NCBI GenBank assembly: GCA_028281605.1
Contig: JANQJO010000135.1
Location: 1-32,717, forward strand
Reading direction: 5' to 3'
Source of the DNA: Pseudomonadales bacterium
Lineage (GTDB): Bacteria > Pseudomonadota > Gammaproteobacteria > Pseudomonadales > JANQJO01
Length of the DNA: 32,717 nt
In this document: positions 17,767 through 26,626 of the stretch, piece by piece
How positions within the stretch are numbered: position 1 is the stretch's first letter
How the letters are laid out: the number at the start of each line of letters is the position of its first letter
Notes under the pieces: generated by a model
Database searches by the model: none
The model's input: only the letters and a program-made list of their open reading frames with translations
What the model was told of the DNA's origin: nothing
Translations under genes and position numbers: made by a program

Positions 17767-18027
17767 ATGAAAATACTCAATTATTTTCGTTCTAGAACAA
17801 AAAATACAGCCTCAGTAGCAAAAGAGCGCTTACAAATCATCGTCGCTCATGAGCGACAGGATAGAAGCAAGCCAGACTATCTTAACAAAATGCAAAAAGA
17901 CATCGTGGAAGTTATACGCAAATACGTTTCTATCGACAAAGAAGATGTCTCTATTAGCCTTGATTCCAGCGGAGATTGCTCTGTACTAGAACTTAATGTC
18001 GCTTTGCCTGAACTGGAAAAAGCTTAA
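17767..18027 (+). CDS. minE: Cell division topological specificity factor MinE
   Basis: 86-residue MinE, which stimulates MinD ATP hydrolysis and confines MinC/MinD to the poles. The N-terminal membrane/MinD-contact segment is MKILNYFRS. The MinD-binding helix is [13 protein letters not shown], followed by the C-terminal dimerisation domain ([20 protein letters not shown]). The reading frame is open upstream to 17749, but the ATG at 17767 matches family N-termini and has GGAGGG ten bases before it, inside the end of minD. It is the last gene of minCDE; a long inverted repeat lies just after the stop. Confidence 0.97.
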   Translation: MKILNYFRSRTKNTASVAKERLQIIVAHERQDRSKPDYLNKMQKDIVEVIRKYVSIDKEDVSISLDSSGDCSVLELNVALPELEKA

Positions 18028-18038
18028 CATTAACCAGC

Positions 18039-18070
18039 TTTTCCTCCTTTGCATCCTTAAAGGAGGAAAA
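18039..18070. repeat. Perfect 12-bp inverted repeat after minE
   Basis: TTTTCCTCCTTT at 18039-18050 and AAAGGAGGAAAA at 18059-18070 are exact complements around an 8-base loop. It lies between the convergent minE and pilY1 genes, where a two-way terminator would be expected. Either transcript, however, would have its U tract before the stem and its A tract after, the wrong order for a standard intrinsic terminator. The 3' arm contains a perfect Shine-Dalgarno sequence and is followed directly by ATG at 18071. Confidence 0.75.
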
Positions 18071-18113
18071 ATGCTTCATTGTAGGTAACCATAACGTGCA
18101 GAACAAAGGGATG

Positions 18114-21100
18114 CTATTCTAATTGTAACCACTGCACTCTTTTAGAAATGACACTACTGACACCGTTCACTTTTTTTATACGTCCATCGGATAAGCCAAT
18201 AAACTTATACTCAGTATCATTGCCGTCTGTCAAAATGGTCGGTAATGAAGGTCTTGTATTATGAGCTTGTATGCCAGTTGGCACTCTTTCTACACCATTA
18301 TGGTGTAGAAAATCTTGATGATTCACCATGCCATCCCCGTTAATATCCATCACAGCTTGAGACAATGGGCCACCGTGAAAACGAGATAATTCTAAGGTCC
18401 AGGTTTGCACACCTGTAGCACAATCTATTTGAGCTGGCATGATTGTCGTTAAAATTAAACGATCATTACGGATAAGAGGACGAACGATGACCCGCTCACC
18501 TCGGTTATTTTGATCGATCGGTGACACTAAATCAAAAAACCAACCTTTATGTGCACTATTACCTGACCAATAGATAGGATTGTCTGAGTGCAAACGTACA
18601 TTTATCTGATCTGGCTGACCATCTTGATCCCAGTCTTGTGCTTGCGTCAATGCTAGTTCAGCCAAAATACTTTGCTCTAATAACTCATTTCGTTTGATTA
18701 AAAAATCACTGTCATCGTCCCAAAGAGCATAAACAGAGTTAGTTGTTTGCAAGTTTGGGTTTGTATCAGCAATTTCGATATATTTACCTGTGCCAAAATA
18801 AATCAATACACCTGTACCAGTAGGATGCGTACCAACATCGGGTTGCACTGTAATAGATTGTGGATCACCTTGCTTGGATTGCGCCACAAATAACTTTTTT
18901 ACTTTGACCTGATTTTTATTCAGTGGCGTCTGTGTCACGCCTGAAAAGTCAAATTTCCAAAAATTACCAAATAAATCGCCGGCATAGGCTCGTTCAGAAA
19001 TAAAGTTACGATCGCTGTCTACTAATGTGGGACTTCCTAATCCATTAGGACGGTTCAGATTTAAAGGGTCTTGTGCCGGCCCCATGCCCGTATCGATTTT
19101 AGTAAAAGCTCCTGTTTCGAGATCAATCACAAATAAAAAAGCATGCCCTGTTTGGCTGGTTGAGTGATCTGGTACTGTGTGGTTATAACCCCCACTAACT
19201 AAAGCAACCCATTGGCCATTTGGTAAACGACCAATGGTTGGTGTACCATAAGTATAACCTATATCGATATCATCCCGATCTGTAATTTCCCATAGCACCA
19301 TATCTTCAGCATTATGCTCTGAAAACTTGCTGGGATCAGTCACATCAAGCGCATAAAAACCTTGCCCACCTTTACGTACAGAACCCAACAAAACGGTATG
19401 CCAGCCTTTTTTGTGCTTACCGACCCCTTTAAAATAAACATCTTCAACGACAATTTTGCCATCTACGTAACTTGTGTGCCGATAATGAGGGCTGGCCAAC
19501 TCAGCTAACTTAGGATAAACAATAGCGGGCACGTATGCAAAAAGCTCTGTCCCGCCACCTTTGACGGCTGAGTCTGCATTGAAGGCATGTAGCATGCCAT
19601 CGTTAGAGCCTACATATAAAACTGGGGTACGATTTTTATGTTTTTGCATAAAATCAATGTATGTATCTTGATTTTCAGGAGCATGTTGTGGCCACGGAAA
19701 CAGATAACCTCGATTAGGCTTGCCAACAATCACTGGATCTGAGTGCAAAACATCACCCAAAAGCTGTTTGTATTTACGAATGCTATACACTTTATTCTTT
19801 GGGGTTAATGGAGTTCCTGCACGTAAATACTCTATAACATCTTTGCCGTAATCATCAGGCACCCCAGCTTGATTACCTTTTAACAACTGTCCCACCTGCC
19901 TTTTAGAAAAAGTAGAGGGTGATAACTGCAGCATCCCCCCTTGAGGCCATTCAAAAACAATACCCCGTTTACTCTCAGGATTAAAGCTAATAATTTCGCG
20001 TTGCCGTGAGCTACTTTCAAAAACAGCTTGTACGTTCCAAGCCTCTTTTAAAATGTTTCCATTATTTTCATCTAACTCAATTGCACTAAGCTGTCCACTC
20101 CAGGTTGCAGGGTAAAAAGCACTTTGATACAACAAAGTACCTGTTTGCAGACGTTGTGAGTTAGTTGCAATGTGCGTACTGTATCCTACATCAGGTAAAC
20201 TTTGGTTATCCACAGCCTTTTGCAAACCACGCATAAGCTGTTCTGGATTAGAGCTTTCTATATAAACACCACGGCCATTATAAGCAGCGTGCCATGCATC
20301 ATTGACGCGTGCATCAAGGCGATCATCTCTATTTTTTGAAAAAGGATCTCCCCCCCAAGTGTCACTTTCTTTCAACACAGGGTCTGGCCATAAGTCTCCA
20401 TCACTATCTGTAAGGGATGCGCTCACACCCAAGCCAATAATTGATGTAACCATATGTTGAAAAGTATTAGGGTTCAAAGCATTAGGAATCAATATATTAG
20501 GTAAGGGACTTAAATCTTGCGTGAAATAATGATGGCTGATATCGGCTAAAGTAGAACTGTATGGATCACCATCAACATTACCGACCGTAATGGTTTCATT
20601 ATAACCATTACCAGAGTCGGTCCACCATCCATCACTGATCACAACGGCCATATTACGTTGACAAGCATGGACAATTGGAGACGACTTACCACTTAGGTCT
20701 CCTTTAAAATAATTACCTACAGCTTCAAGAGCCGATCGTGTTGGTGTACCACCATGAGTGCTGTCTTGGTATAAAGATGACAAAATTTGTTTCGTATGTA
20801 CAATCGGATCATAAGAATCTTGAGGAATTTCAATGAAATTGGTTTCCCAATCATGTATGGTGGTAAACCCCGTATTAACATCCGCAGCATGGCTGAAATG
20901 GGCCACAACACTACGGACAGCTGACATACGATTACGGTGGTAAGTAAACCAATTTGCTATATTTTGTTGCTCTTCTACCAAAGTGCGACCATGTATGGTT
21001 TGACCACCTGTAATAACCTGCCTTTCAATAACACGTGCGTTAAAACAGCTCGCATAAGGTGGATCTTCAGCAGCAGCCCTTGGAGAACAGGAAAGACCAA

Positions 21101-22112
21101 CAAAACCTGGGCTATAAGTAATGTATTCAACGACGATTTGATTACTGCTGACAGAATATTGAATATGACTGTCCCACAAATCTATCAAACCATTAGATTG
21201 GTTTGTCATACCTTGTGGTGTGGGTCGATCACCTTGAAACCCTTTATCATCAATAGCAGTAACATAGATAAAACCAAGGCCACCAAACAAGTCATTACCC
21301 AAATCAATTGCGTCAGTAAGTCGAGGGTCGTAAAGTGCAGAATTAAATTGAGCCTCTGGGAATCCAATCCACGGCTTGTAATCTATTGCGGGATTATAAA
21401 ATAGCTGATTCAGCTGAGATGAAAATCCTCGCCAATCAACCCGAAAAACACTGGGTCTATATTGGGTTGGTACGACTGTTTTACAATTAGTGCTTACTTC
21501 TATCGGAGTGCTGTTACCTATATGATTACCAGATAAATTAGCCAAAGGCTCATATTGCTCATAGCGATCTTCGTCCTCAATATCATCGTCGTCGTTATCA
21601 TCAATGACATGCGTTGATATGGAAACCTGATCCACTTGTTGGGATATAGCTGGACCATCAAGGCTATTACGAATGTGGGCTTGATTATCACTTAAATTTT
21701 TCTCTAAAGGGCCATACATCATTCTTCCATACCCTCTCATTTCATACAATTGTTGGGGGTCAGAGCAATTCATTAAAGTATAGGCTTGCCAAATAGGGCT
21801 AAAAATGCCTTTACTTCCATCTAAATATGCATCAACACCCCAATGTATAATGGAGGCATTTTCCTGAATCATGCTGCCGGAATCATCCATCAAAAGCATT
21901 ATATTGTCAGTTTGATTTGATAAAGCAGGCTTAGTGTAAAACAACGGCTTATCTGTTAAAGACAAATAGCCAACTGCATGAGAAAAACAAGGTATCAAGC
22001 TGCACAATATGAAGAATATTGAAAGGTGCAAGCGAATACTAAAAGTATATTGGAAAGATTTATTATAACTAACACCTAGCAAGAACAATGAGCTTGTTTG
22101 CTTGTACATCAT
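18114..22112 (-). CDS. pilY1: Type IV pilus tip adhesin / assembly factor PilY1
   Basis: About 1332 residues of the PilY1/PilC family: pilus-tip adhesin, regulator of retraction, and mechanosensor in Pseudomonas. A signal sequence ends in CFSHA. A von Willebrand A-like region begins with the MIDAS motif DDSGS (76-80). An acidic run (DNDDDDIEDED, near 180) and DSDGD-type loops look able to bind calcium. The C-terminal half is the PilC/PilY1 beta-propeller (YVGSNDGMLHAFNAD, LFAYVPAIVYPKL, GFYALDVTDPS, GTPTIGRL, VSGGYNH). Two EF-hand-like loops follow, at about 1162 (DQDGQPDQ) and 1256 (DINGDGMVNHQD). The start is uncertain: I use the double ATG at 22112; the frame runs on to a TTG at 22199, and neither has a ribosome-binding site. 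It is unlinked to the minor-pilin operon. Confidence 0.93.
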   Translation of the reverse strand: MMYKQTSSLFLLGVSYNKSFQYTFSIRLHLSIFFILCSLIPCFSHAVGYLSLTDKPLFYTKPALSNQTDNIMLLMDDSGSMIQENASIIHWGVDAYLDGSKGIFSPIWQAYTLMNCSDPQQLYEMRGYGRMMYGPLEKNLSDNQAHIRNSLDGPAISQQVDQVSISTHVIDDNDDDDIEDEDRYEQYEPLANLSGNHIGNSTPIEVSTNCKTVVPTQYRPSVFRVDWRGFSSQLNQLFYNPAIDYKPWIGFPEAQFNSALYDPRLTDAIDLGNDLFGGLGFIYVTAIDDKGFQGDRPTPQGMTNQSNGLIDLWDSHIQYSVSSNQIVVEYITYSPGFVGLSCSPRAAAEDPPYASCFNARVIERQVITGGQTIHGRTLVEEQQNIANWFTYHRNRMSAVRSVVAHFSHAADVNTGFTTIHDWETNFIEIPQDSYDPIVHTKQILSSLYQDSTHGGTPTRSALEAVGNYFKGDLSGKSSPIVHACQRNMAVVISDGWWTDSGNGYNETITVGNVDGDPYSSTLADISHHYFTQDLSPLPNILIPNALNPNTFQHMVTSIIGLGVSASLTDSDGDLWPDPVLKESDTWGGDPFSKNRDDRLDARVNDAWHAAYNGRGVYIESSNPEQLMRGLQKAVDNQSLPDVGYSTHIATNSQRLQTGTLLYQSAFYPATWSGQLSAIELDENNGNILKEAWNVQAVFESSSRQREIISFNPESKRGIVFEWPQGGMLQLSPSTFSKRQVGQLLKGNQAGVPDDYGKDVIEYLRAGTPLTPKNKVYSIRKYKQLLGDVLHSDPVIVGKPNRGYLFPWPQHAPENQDTYIDFMQKHKNRTPVLYVGSNDGMLHAFNADSAVKGGGTELFAYVPAIVYPKLAELASPHYRHTSYVDGKIVVEDVYFKGVGKHKKGWHTVLLGSVRKGGQGFYALDVTDPSKFSEHNAEDMVLWEITDRDDIDIGYTYGTPTIGRLPNGQWVALVSGGYNHTVPDHSTSQTGHAFLFVIDLETGAFTKIDTGMGPAQDPLNLNRPNGLGSPTLVDSDRNFISERAYAGDLFGNFWKFDFSGVTQTPLNKNQVKVKKLFVAQSKQGDPQSITVQPDVGTHPTGTGVLIYFGTGKYIEIADTNPNLQTTNSVYALWDDDSDFLIKRNELLEQSILAELALTQAQDWDQDGQPDQINVRLHSDNPIYWSGNSAHKGWFFDLVSPIDQNNRGERVIVRPLIRNDRLILTTIMPAQIDCATGVQTWTLELSRFHGGPLSQAVMDINGDGMVNHQDFLHHNGVERVPTGIQAHNTRPSLPTILTDGNDTEYKFIGLSDGRIKKVNGVSSVISKRVQWLQLE

Positions 22113-22432
22113 ACCATTTCCGTTCACACTGAGGAGATACTTGATTACTTTGTCTATGGATACAGTATAGAAAAAAAACACTTTGCCATGCTTATGCAAT
22201 AGACAGATCTTTTCATGTCTTATTTAAGGTATAATGTTACAAACGCACTAAATTTATAGAGTTAATGACTTCAAAAGTATGAAAAATAAAACGTATTAGA
22301 GTTGTAACATTACATTTCAGTCCGTAAAAATATCGTTTAATTCAGAATTTAAGCATTGATAATTGGTATCAATACCCTCTAAAATGCATTCACAAATGTT
22401 ATAAAAAAGAGCAAAGAAACAAAGTTTTGTTC
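22113..22432. other. Intergenic region upstream of pilY1
   Basis: AT-rich sequence between two minus-strand genes. Part of it (22113-22199) is open in the pilY1 frame and could be coding if the TTG start is used. The rest should hold the pilY1 promoter. No terminator, repeat or RNA gene was recognised. Confidence 0.3.
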
Positions 22433-24913
22433 TTATGATCCCAGTGATTTTAAATTAGGAACGGACATGCTGCTTAACTCAGGCAAAAACAGCTTGTACA
22501 CTTCATCGGCAGACAAAGGTTTACCAAATAAATAACCTTGCAAAAAATCACAATTTTGATCTTGTAAATACTGCTTTTGCTGCAGAGTTTCTACACCTTC
22601 AGCAGTAACTTCTAACTTAAGGCTATGACTGGTTGCAATCATTGCATTAATAATAGCTGTGCCATCCTCAGTTTTATGAATATCTTCCACAAAGCTGCGG
22701 TCAATTTTGAGTTTACTAATTGGGAAACGTTTCAAATAGGTCAGAGAAGAATAGCCCGTACCAAAATCATCTAGCGAAATACCTACGCCCAACTCTTTTA
22801 TTCTAGTCAACTCTAGAACCACTATTTCATCACCATCTAAAATACTCGATTCTGTCAATTCAATTTCCAAAAAATCTCCCGGTAAATCATTAAAGGCTAA
22901 AATGTCTTTGATCAAACTATACATTTCTTGTTTTTTAAATTGAACACTCGACACATTAACAGAAACCTTAATATCTTTAACACCTAAACGAGTCCACTCT
23001 TTTAATTGACGGCAAGCCTCTGACACAACCCAAGCACCAATTTCAACAATCAATCCAGTATCTTCAGCAACTCCAACAAAATCTTGTGGCGAGACAATAC
23101 AATCTTCTTCAGCATCATATAATCTTAACAAGGCTTCAGCCCCTACCACGCGTTCAGTTTTTGCATCTACGAAAGGCTGGTACAGTAGAGTAAAAGTACG
23201 ATTTTGTAGACCTTTACGCAATTTTCTCTCCATCACCAAATGCATTTTTGCTTTACTGTTGAGTTCATGACAATAAAATTGAAAATTATTCTTGCCACGT
23301 TCCTTAGCATGATACATCGCAAGATCAGAATTTCTCAACAAAATTTCAGGCGTATCACCATCATTAGGAAAAACGGTTATACCAATACTAACCCCAACAT
23401 AAATCTCCTGACTATCAATATTGAAAGGCACGGACACACTCTTAAGAATTCTTTGCGCCACCACAGCTGAAGAATATTCATCTTTGATATCAGTTAAAAT
23501 TATATTAAACTCATCGCCACCAATTCGGGCAATTTGCACAGATGCATGACCACGAGAAACAACATCATCAGGCCTTAAAATTTTTCTCAATCTGTTTGCG
23601 AATTGACAAATCAATTCATCGCCAGCATGATGACCCAAATTATCATTAACTTGCTTAAAATTATCAAGGTCTAAAAAAAACAAAGAGAATAACATATTGT
23701 ATCTCTTAGCACTGACAACAGAACGCCTTAAATGCTCTGTAAATAAAGCTCTATTAGGCAGACCGGTTAAAGGGTCATTGTAAGCTAAAAATTTAACTTC
23801 ATCATTAGAAGCTCTCAAACTATCAGTCATCTCTGAAAATCTTTCACTGAGTTCTCCAATTTCATCTCTAGAAACACTTTCAATCATAAAATCTAAGCGC
23901 CCTTGCGTAATCATTTCTGCTGCATCTTTTAATCGACTAATAGGTTCTATGATGATTTTTTGTAAAAATTCATATAAAAATCCAGTAGTTACTACGATGC
24001 CCAAAAAAATACCTAACACAATAGCAAGACCAAGCTTATCAGAAGCTGCAGAAAATTCTGTTTCAGGTAACCAGCTGATCAAATACAAGCCTGGAAAAAT
24101 TTCTTTACCCATCAGCAGTATCAAGTCGCCGTCAACTTTCGAAAAAAAATACTCTCCTACACTAGTTTTTTTTTGAATTTCATAAAAAAGAGAAGAAGAC
24201 AAATTTAATCCAATTTTTTCTTGATCAGGGTGATAAACAATATTCCCTTGCTTATTTACTAAAAAAGAAAACCCGGATTCTCCTATTTTACTATTATCAA
24301 TTTGTTGCTTAATATATTGCAAATCAACAGTTAAAACTAAAAAACCTCTGGGCACCATATCTGCTGAAACAGGATCAACTCCTGGCTTTTTAAAATCAAT
24401 TCTAATACTAAAAATAAAAGCATATTCATTAGTATCTTCATTAAAAACCAAGCCGGAATACCTTTTATTTTCTTGACTTTGCATTTCTTTAAAGTAATCC
24501 GTATGCTTTTCACTTTTATATCGGTTCAAAATAGAACCTGAAGAAATTCGAGCATCCTCATAGCCATCCATTAACAAATAGCGAATCTCATAATATTCAG
24601 GGTACGCAACCTGATAACTAGAAAACAACTTCAACAAACTTGGTTGCAATAACGAATAACGTATATCATCATCTGTTGCTAACGCATATCTTTTAATTCT
24701 CTCAGAACCTGAAAATAAGGTTAAGTTTGAAGAAATAGCATCAACATATGTTTTCGTATTAAAGCTTATTTGTTTTATTACAGAATGCATCGTCCCTAAA
24801 AGCTTTTGTTCATATGCCTGACTAAGAATCTGAAAAGCAATAAAGCCCACAATCAAAAACACAACAACTTGTAAAGGCAAAACTAATAGAATAACTTTTC
24901 TTTTAAGTCTCAA
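22433..24913 (-). CDS. Membrane c-di-GMP enzyme with periplasmic sensor, HAMP, GGDEF and EAL domains (MbaA-like)
   Basis: 826-residue inner-membrane protein. TM1 is about 7-30, a dCache-type periplasmic sensor about 31-290, TM2 about 294-315 and HAMP about 316-370. The GGDEF domain (about 371-545) keeps the motif intact (465-469) but has no RxxD inhibitory site just before it. The EAL domain (about 560-805) keeps EALLR (593-597), ELTES, DDFGTGYSSL (Asp715-Asp716), KIDRSFV (Lys736) and Glu772. Both synthesis and breakdown of c-di-GMP are therefore possible by sequence. The start is TTG, with AGAGG upstream, 14 bases after the stop of a PotD-like binding-protein gene. This order and architecture match nspS-mbaA of Vibrio cholerae, where NspS bound to polyamine controls MbaA activity and biofilm. 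The functional match is an inference. Confidence 0.92.
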   Translation of the reverse strand: MRLKRKVILLVLPLQVVVFLIVGFIAFQILSQAYEQKLLGTMHSVIKQISFNTKTYVDAISSNLTLFSGSERIKRYALATDDDIRYSLLQPSLLKLFSSYQVAYPEYYEIRYLLMDGYEDARISSGSILNRYKSEKHTDYFKEMQSQENKRYSGLVFNEDTNEYAFIFSIRIDFKKPGVDPVSADMVPRGFLVLTVDLQYIKQQIDNSKIGESGFSFLVNKQGNIVYHPDQEKIGLNLSSSLFYEIQKKTSVGEYFFSKVDGDLILLMGKEIFPGLYLISWLPETEFSAASDKLGLAIVLGIFLGIVVTTGFLYEFLQKIIIEPISRLKDAAEMITQGRLDFMIESVSRDEIGELSERFSEMTDSLRASNDEVKFLAYNDPLTGLPNRALFTEHLRRSVVSAKRYNMLFSLFFLDLDNFKQVNDNLGHHAGDELICQFANRLRKILRPDDVVSRGHASVQIARIGGDEFNIILTDIKDEYSSAVVAQRILKSVSVPFNIDSQEIYVGVSIGITVFPNDGDTPEILLRNSDLAMYHAKERGKNNFQFYCHELNSKAKMHLVMERKLRKGLQNRTFTLLYQPFVDAKTERVVGAEALLRLYDAEEDCIVSPQDFVGVAEDTGLIVEIGAWVVSEACRQLKEWTRLGVKDIKVSVNVSSVQFKKQEMYSLIKDILAFNDLPGDFLEIELTESSILDGDEIVVLELTRIKELGVGISLDDFGTGYSSLTYLKRFPISKLKIDRSFVEDIHKTEDGTAIINAMIATSHSLKLEVTAEGVETLQQKQYLQDQNCDFLQGYLFGKPLSADEVYKLFLPELSSMSVPNLKSLGS

Positions 24914-24927
24914 GGCAAATCAACCTC

Positions 24928-25968
24928 TTATTGAGTTATTGCAACATAAATTGCGTTTCTCTGTCTCAAGGCTTCAGGCGATAGCTTCATATATTCTTCA
25001 CTTAAATCAATCAAAGCTTTTAAAGGATAAATTACAGGATCTGCGAGAAAAGCTTTTGGCAAAAGTTTTTCAGCTGCTTTATTTGGTGTGGCGTATGATA
25101 CAAACTGAGCTTGTATAGCGGCCATATCCGGTGAATTAATAAAATTAATAAATTGCATTGCCAACTCTTTTTGCTTAGAGTGTTGTGCAACGGCCAAACA
25201 ATCAGTCCATAAAACCGTACCCTCAACAGGCACTACATACGTAAGATGATCGTACTGCTCGCGTAAAAGATACACATCCCCGCTGTAGAGCATAGCAGCA
25301 ACAACTTTCCCTGAAATCAAAGCCGAATCCTTCGATAACATAGGATATGAATACTCTTTCACAAAAGGTTTTTGCCGTCTCAAGAGCTCTTCTGCTTGCT
25401 GCAATTGATCACGGTCATTACTATTAAATGAAAAACCTAAAGCTTTTAAAGCTGCACCCAATAAATCTCGTTGATCTCGCACCATAACGATTTTATTTTT
25501 CAAGCTATCCTCAGGTTCAAACAAATCCATCCAACTATCAATAGGCTGCTTAACATCCTTTGTTCTATAAACAATTCCCATCGTACCCCAAAAATAAGGA
25601 ACACTAAAGGGCCCACATTTATCTCTCCATCGTTGGTTAACATGCTTTATATTGTGCATTTGCTTTAAATTCAGTTCTGCTAACCAAGCATTTTTTTGAT
25701 AGATTGGGGCATCAATACTATTAATTAATAGCAAATCAAAACCACGGCCATTGGAATTCACTAAAATAGATGTGCGATCATGATCTGTCTCGTAATATTG
25801 AAAGTTCACTTTCACGTTAAACTGTTTTTCAAAGGCGGAAACAACTTCAGGTGAAGTATATTCTGACCATGTCAGTAGTAATAACTCTTTAGAGCGATCA
25901 CTTGCCGCAACAGCATGTGCATAAAATAAAAAGATGATGAAAAAAATGTTAAAACAGAACCTCTCCAT
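24928..25968 (-). CDS. Periplasmic polyamine-binding-like protein (PotD/NspS family)
   Basis: 346-residue solute-binding protein of the spermidine/putrescine class. A signal peptide ends near AVAAS (residue 23). By-eye alignment with E. coli PotD keeps most ligand contacts: Trp34 and Tyr37 (TWSEY), Asp165 and Asp168, and Trp254 and Asp256 (LWTDCLAV). One PotD tryptophan is Tyr228 here. There is no permease or ATPase gene beside it, as a potABCD operon would have. Instead a GGDEF-EAL sensor gene follows 14 bases later. This points to a signalling role like NspS, which senses norspermidine or spermidine and binds MbaA, rather than transport. Two palindromes lie 49-106 bases upstream, near the likely promoter. 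Which polyamine it binds cannot be read from the sequence. Confidence 0.88.
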   Translation of the reverse strand: MERFCFNIFFIIFLFYAHAVAASDRSKELLLLTWSEYTSPEVVSAFEKQFNVKVNFQYYETDHDRTSILVNSNGRGFDLLLINSIDAPIYQKNAWLAELNLKQMHNIKHVNQRWRDKCGPFSVPYFWGTMGIVYRTKDVKQPIDSWMDLFEPEDSLKNKIVMVRDQRDLLGAALKALGFSFNSNDRDQLQQAEELLRRQKPFVKEYSYPMLSKDSALISGKVVAAMLYSGDVYLLREQYDHLTYVVPVEGTVLWTDCLAVAQHSKQKELAMQFINFINSPDMAAIQAQFVSYATPNKAAEKLLPKAFLADPVIYPLKALIDLSEEYMKLSPEALRQRNAIYVAITQ

Positions 25969-26016
25969 AGCTTCACTTATATCCTTAGCTCAAAAATAAT
26001 CTAGCGCCAGAGCTTC

Positions 26017-26033
26017 TATACATTTAGTGTATA
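26017..26033. promoter_or_regulatory. 17-bp palindrome upstream of the binding-protein gene
   Basis: TATACA (26017-26022) and TGTATA (26028-26033) form a perfect dyad around a 5-base centre. It lies 49-65 bases upstream of the binding-protein ATG. Size and symmetry fit a dimeric repressor or activator site, but the family of regulator cannot be told. Confidence 0.4.
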
Positions 26034-26040
26034 CCAAAGG

Positions 26041-26074
26041 CCATGATGTTTATTATAGGAGAGAAACATCATGG
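26041..26074. promoter_or_regulatory. 11-bp inverted repeat flanking a TATAAT box
   Basis: CCATGATGTTT (26041-26051) and AAACATCATGG (26064-26074) are exact complements around a 12-base spacer. Read on the minus strand the spacer contains TATAAT (26052-26057), a perfect sigma-70 -10 box pointing at the binding-protein/GGDEF-EAL operon. No good -35 lies 17 bases upstream of it, which suits a promoter that needs an activator. A protein bound to both arms would straddle the -10 element. A hairpin role in RNA is possible but there is no U tract. Confidence 0.5.
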
Positions 26075-26360
26075 TATAATTGCAAAATATCAATGAGCCC
26101 GGTAATTTATTGTGACAATGTGGTTTTCATCACCAAGGTTCGGTAATAAATATTCCTGGCTCTTTTTATACGAAAGGGTTATAACCAAAACTCATGGAAA
26201 CTAGATCATCAATAGCAATCGCTGTACTCAACCTAAAACTAAAAAAGTATTCAACGCTTTATCAATGAGTTAAGATTTTGTGCTTTTATATTCGCATAGC
26301 CTTAGAGTAATATCTTGAGCGTTACTGAAATCAATAAAAGAAAGATATAAAGATATTTTT

Positions 26361-26397
26361 ACACTTTTGTTATCCATTGTTGTTGATTGAAAAGTGT
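26361..26397. repeat. 8-bp inverted repeat with 21-base spacer
   Basis: ACACTTTT (26361-26368) and AAAAGTGT (26390-26397) are perfect complements. The spacer contains TTATCCATT, a two-mismatch relative of a DnaA box. Its function is unknown and it may be chance in AT-rich DNA. Confidence 0.35.
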
Positions 26398-26531
26398 TAG
26401 GGCCCCCTAGCTTTGATGGGTGTAAACGATTCTTTTTCTGAGTATTTTCTATTGCGAATTAAATAAAAAAACTATATACTTAGCCCTTCCTTTTTTATTA
26501 TGAGTCTAACTTTGTTGTAAATTGAAAAAAG

Positions 26532-26560
26532 TTAAAAATTGTGCCTCATTTATCTATAAT
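26532..26560 (+). promoter_or_regulatory. Candidate sigma-70 promoter of the orphan gene at 26627
   Basis: A perfect TATAAT at 26555-26560 has a weak -35 (TTAAAA, 26532-26537) at 17-base spacing. Transcription would start near 26567, giving a leader of about 60 bases that begins with the hairpin at 26569-26590. Confidence 0.4.
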
Positions 26561-26568
26561 CAATGGTA

Positions 26569-26590
26569 TTTTACTGGTTTGATAGTAAAA
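26569..26590 (+). promoter_or_regulatory. 7-bp dyad at the predicted transcript start of the orphan gene
   Basis: TTTTACT (26569-26575) and AGTAAAA (26584-26590) pair perfectly around GGTTTGAT. Placed at or just after the predicted start site, it could be an operator or a 5' hairpin in the leader. No regulator is identified. Confidence 0.35.
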
Positions 26591-26626
26591 AAATAAATGG
26601 CTTAAGTTATTTTTGGAGTTGTAGCT

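Larger units (their letters stand above)
25969..26626. other. AT-rich, dyad-rich intergenic region
   Basis: 658 bases between the divergent binding-protein operon (minus) and the orphan gene at 26627 (plus). It holds two palindromes near the minus-strand promoter, an 8-bp inverted repeat at 26361-26397, and a promoter plus hairpin for the orphan gene. No reading frame, tRNA or mobile-element end was recognised. The strand base-composition bias of the window changes in or close to this stretch. Confidence 0.5.

Noticed and set aside
18039..18070. Bidirectional intrinsic terminator
   Set aside because: The stem is strong, but on both strands the U-rich arm precedes the stem and A residues follow it.
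20937..21404. 155-codon open frame on the plus strand inside pilY1
   Set aside because: It is antisense to a well-supported gene and its product has no recognisable features.
24928..25968. Polyamine ABC transporter operon
   Set aside because: Only the binding protein is present; the next gene is a c-di-GMP enzyme and no permease or ATPase is nearby.
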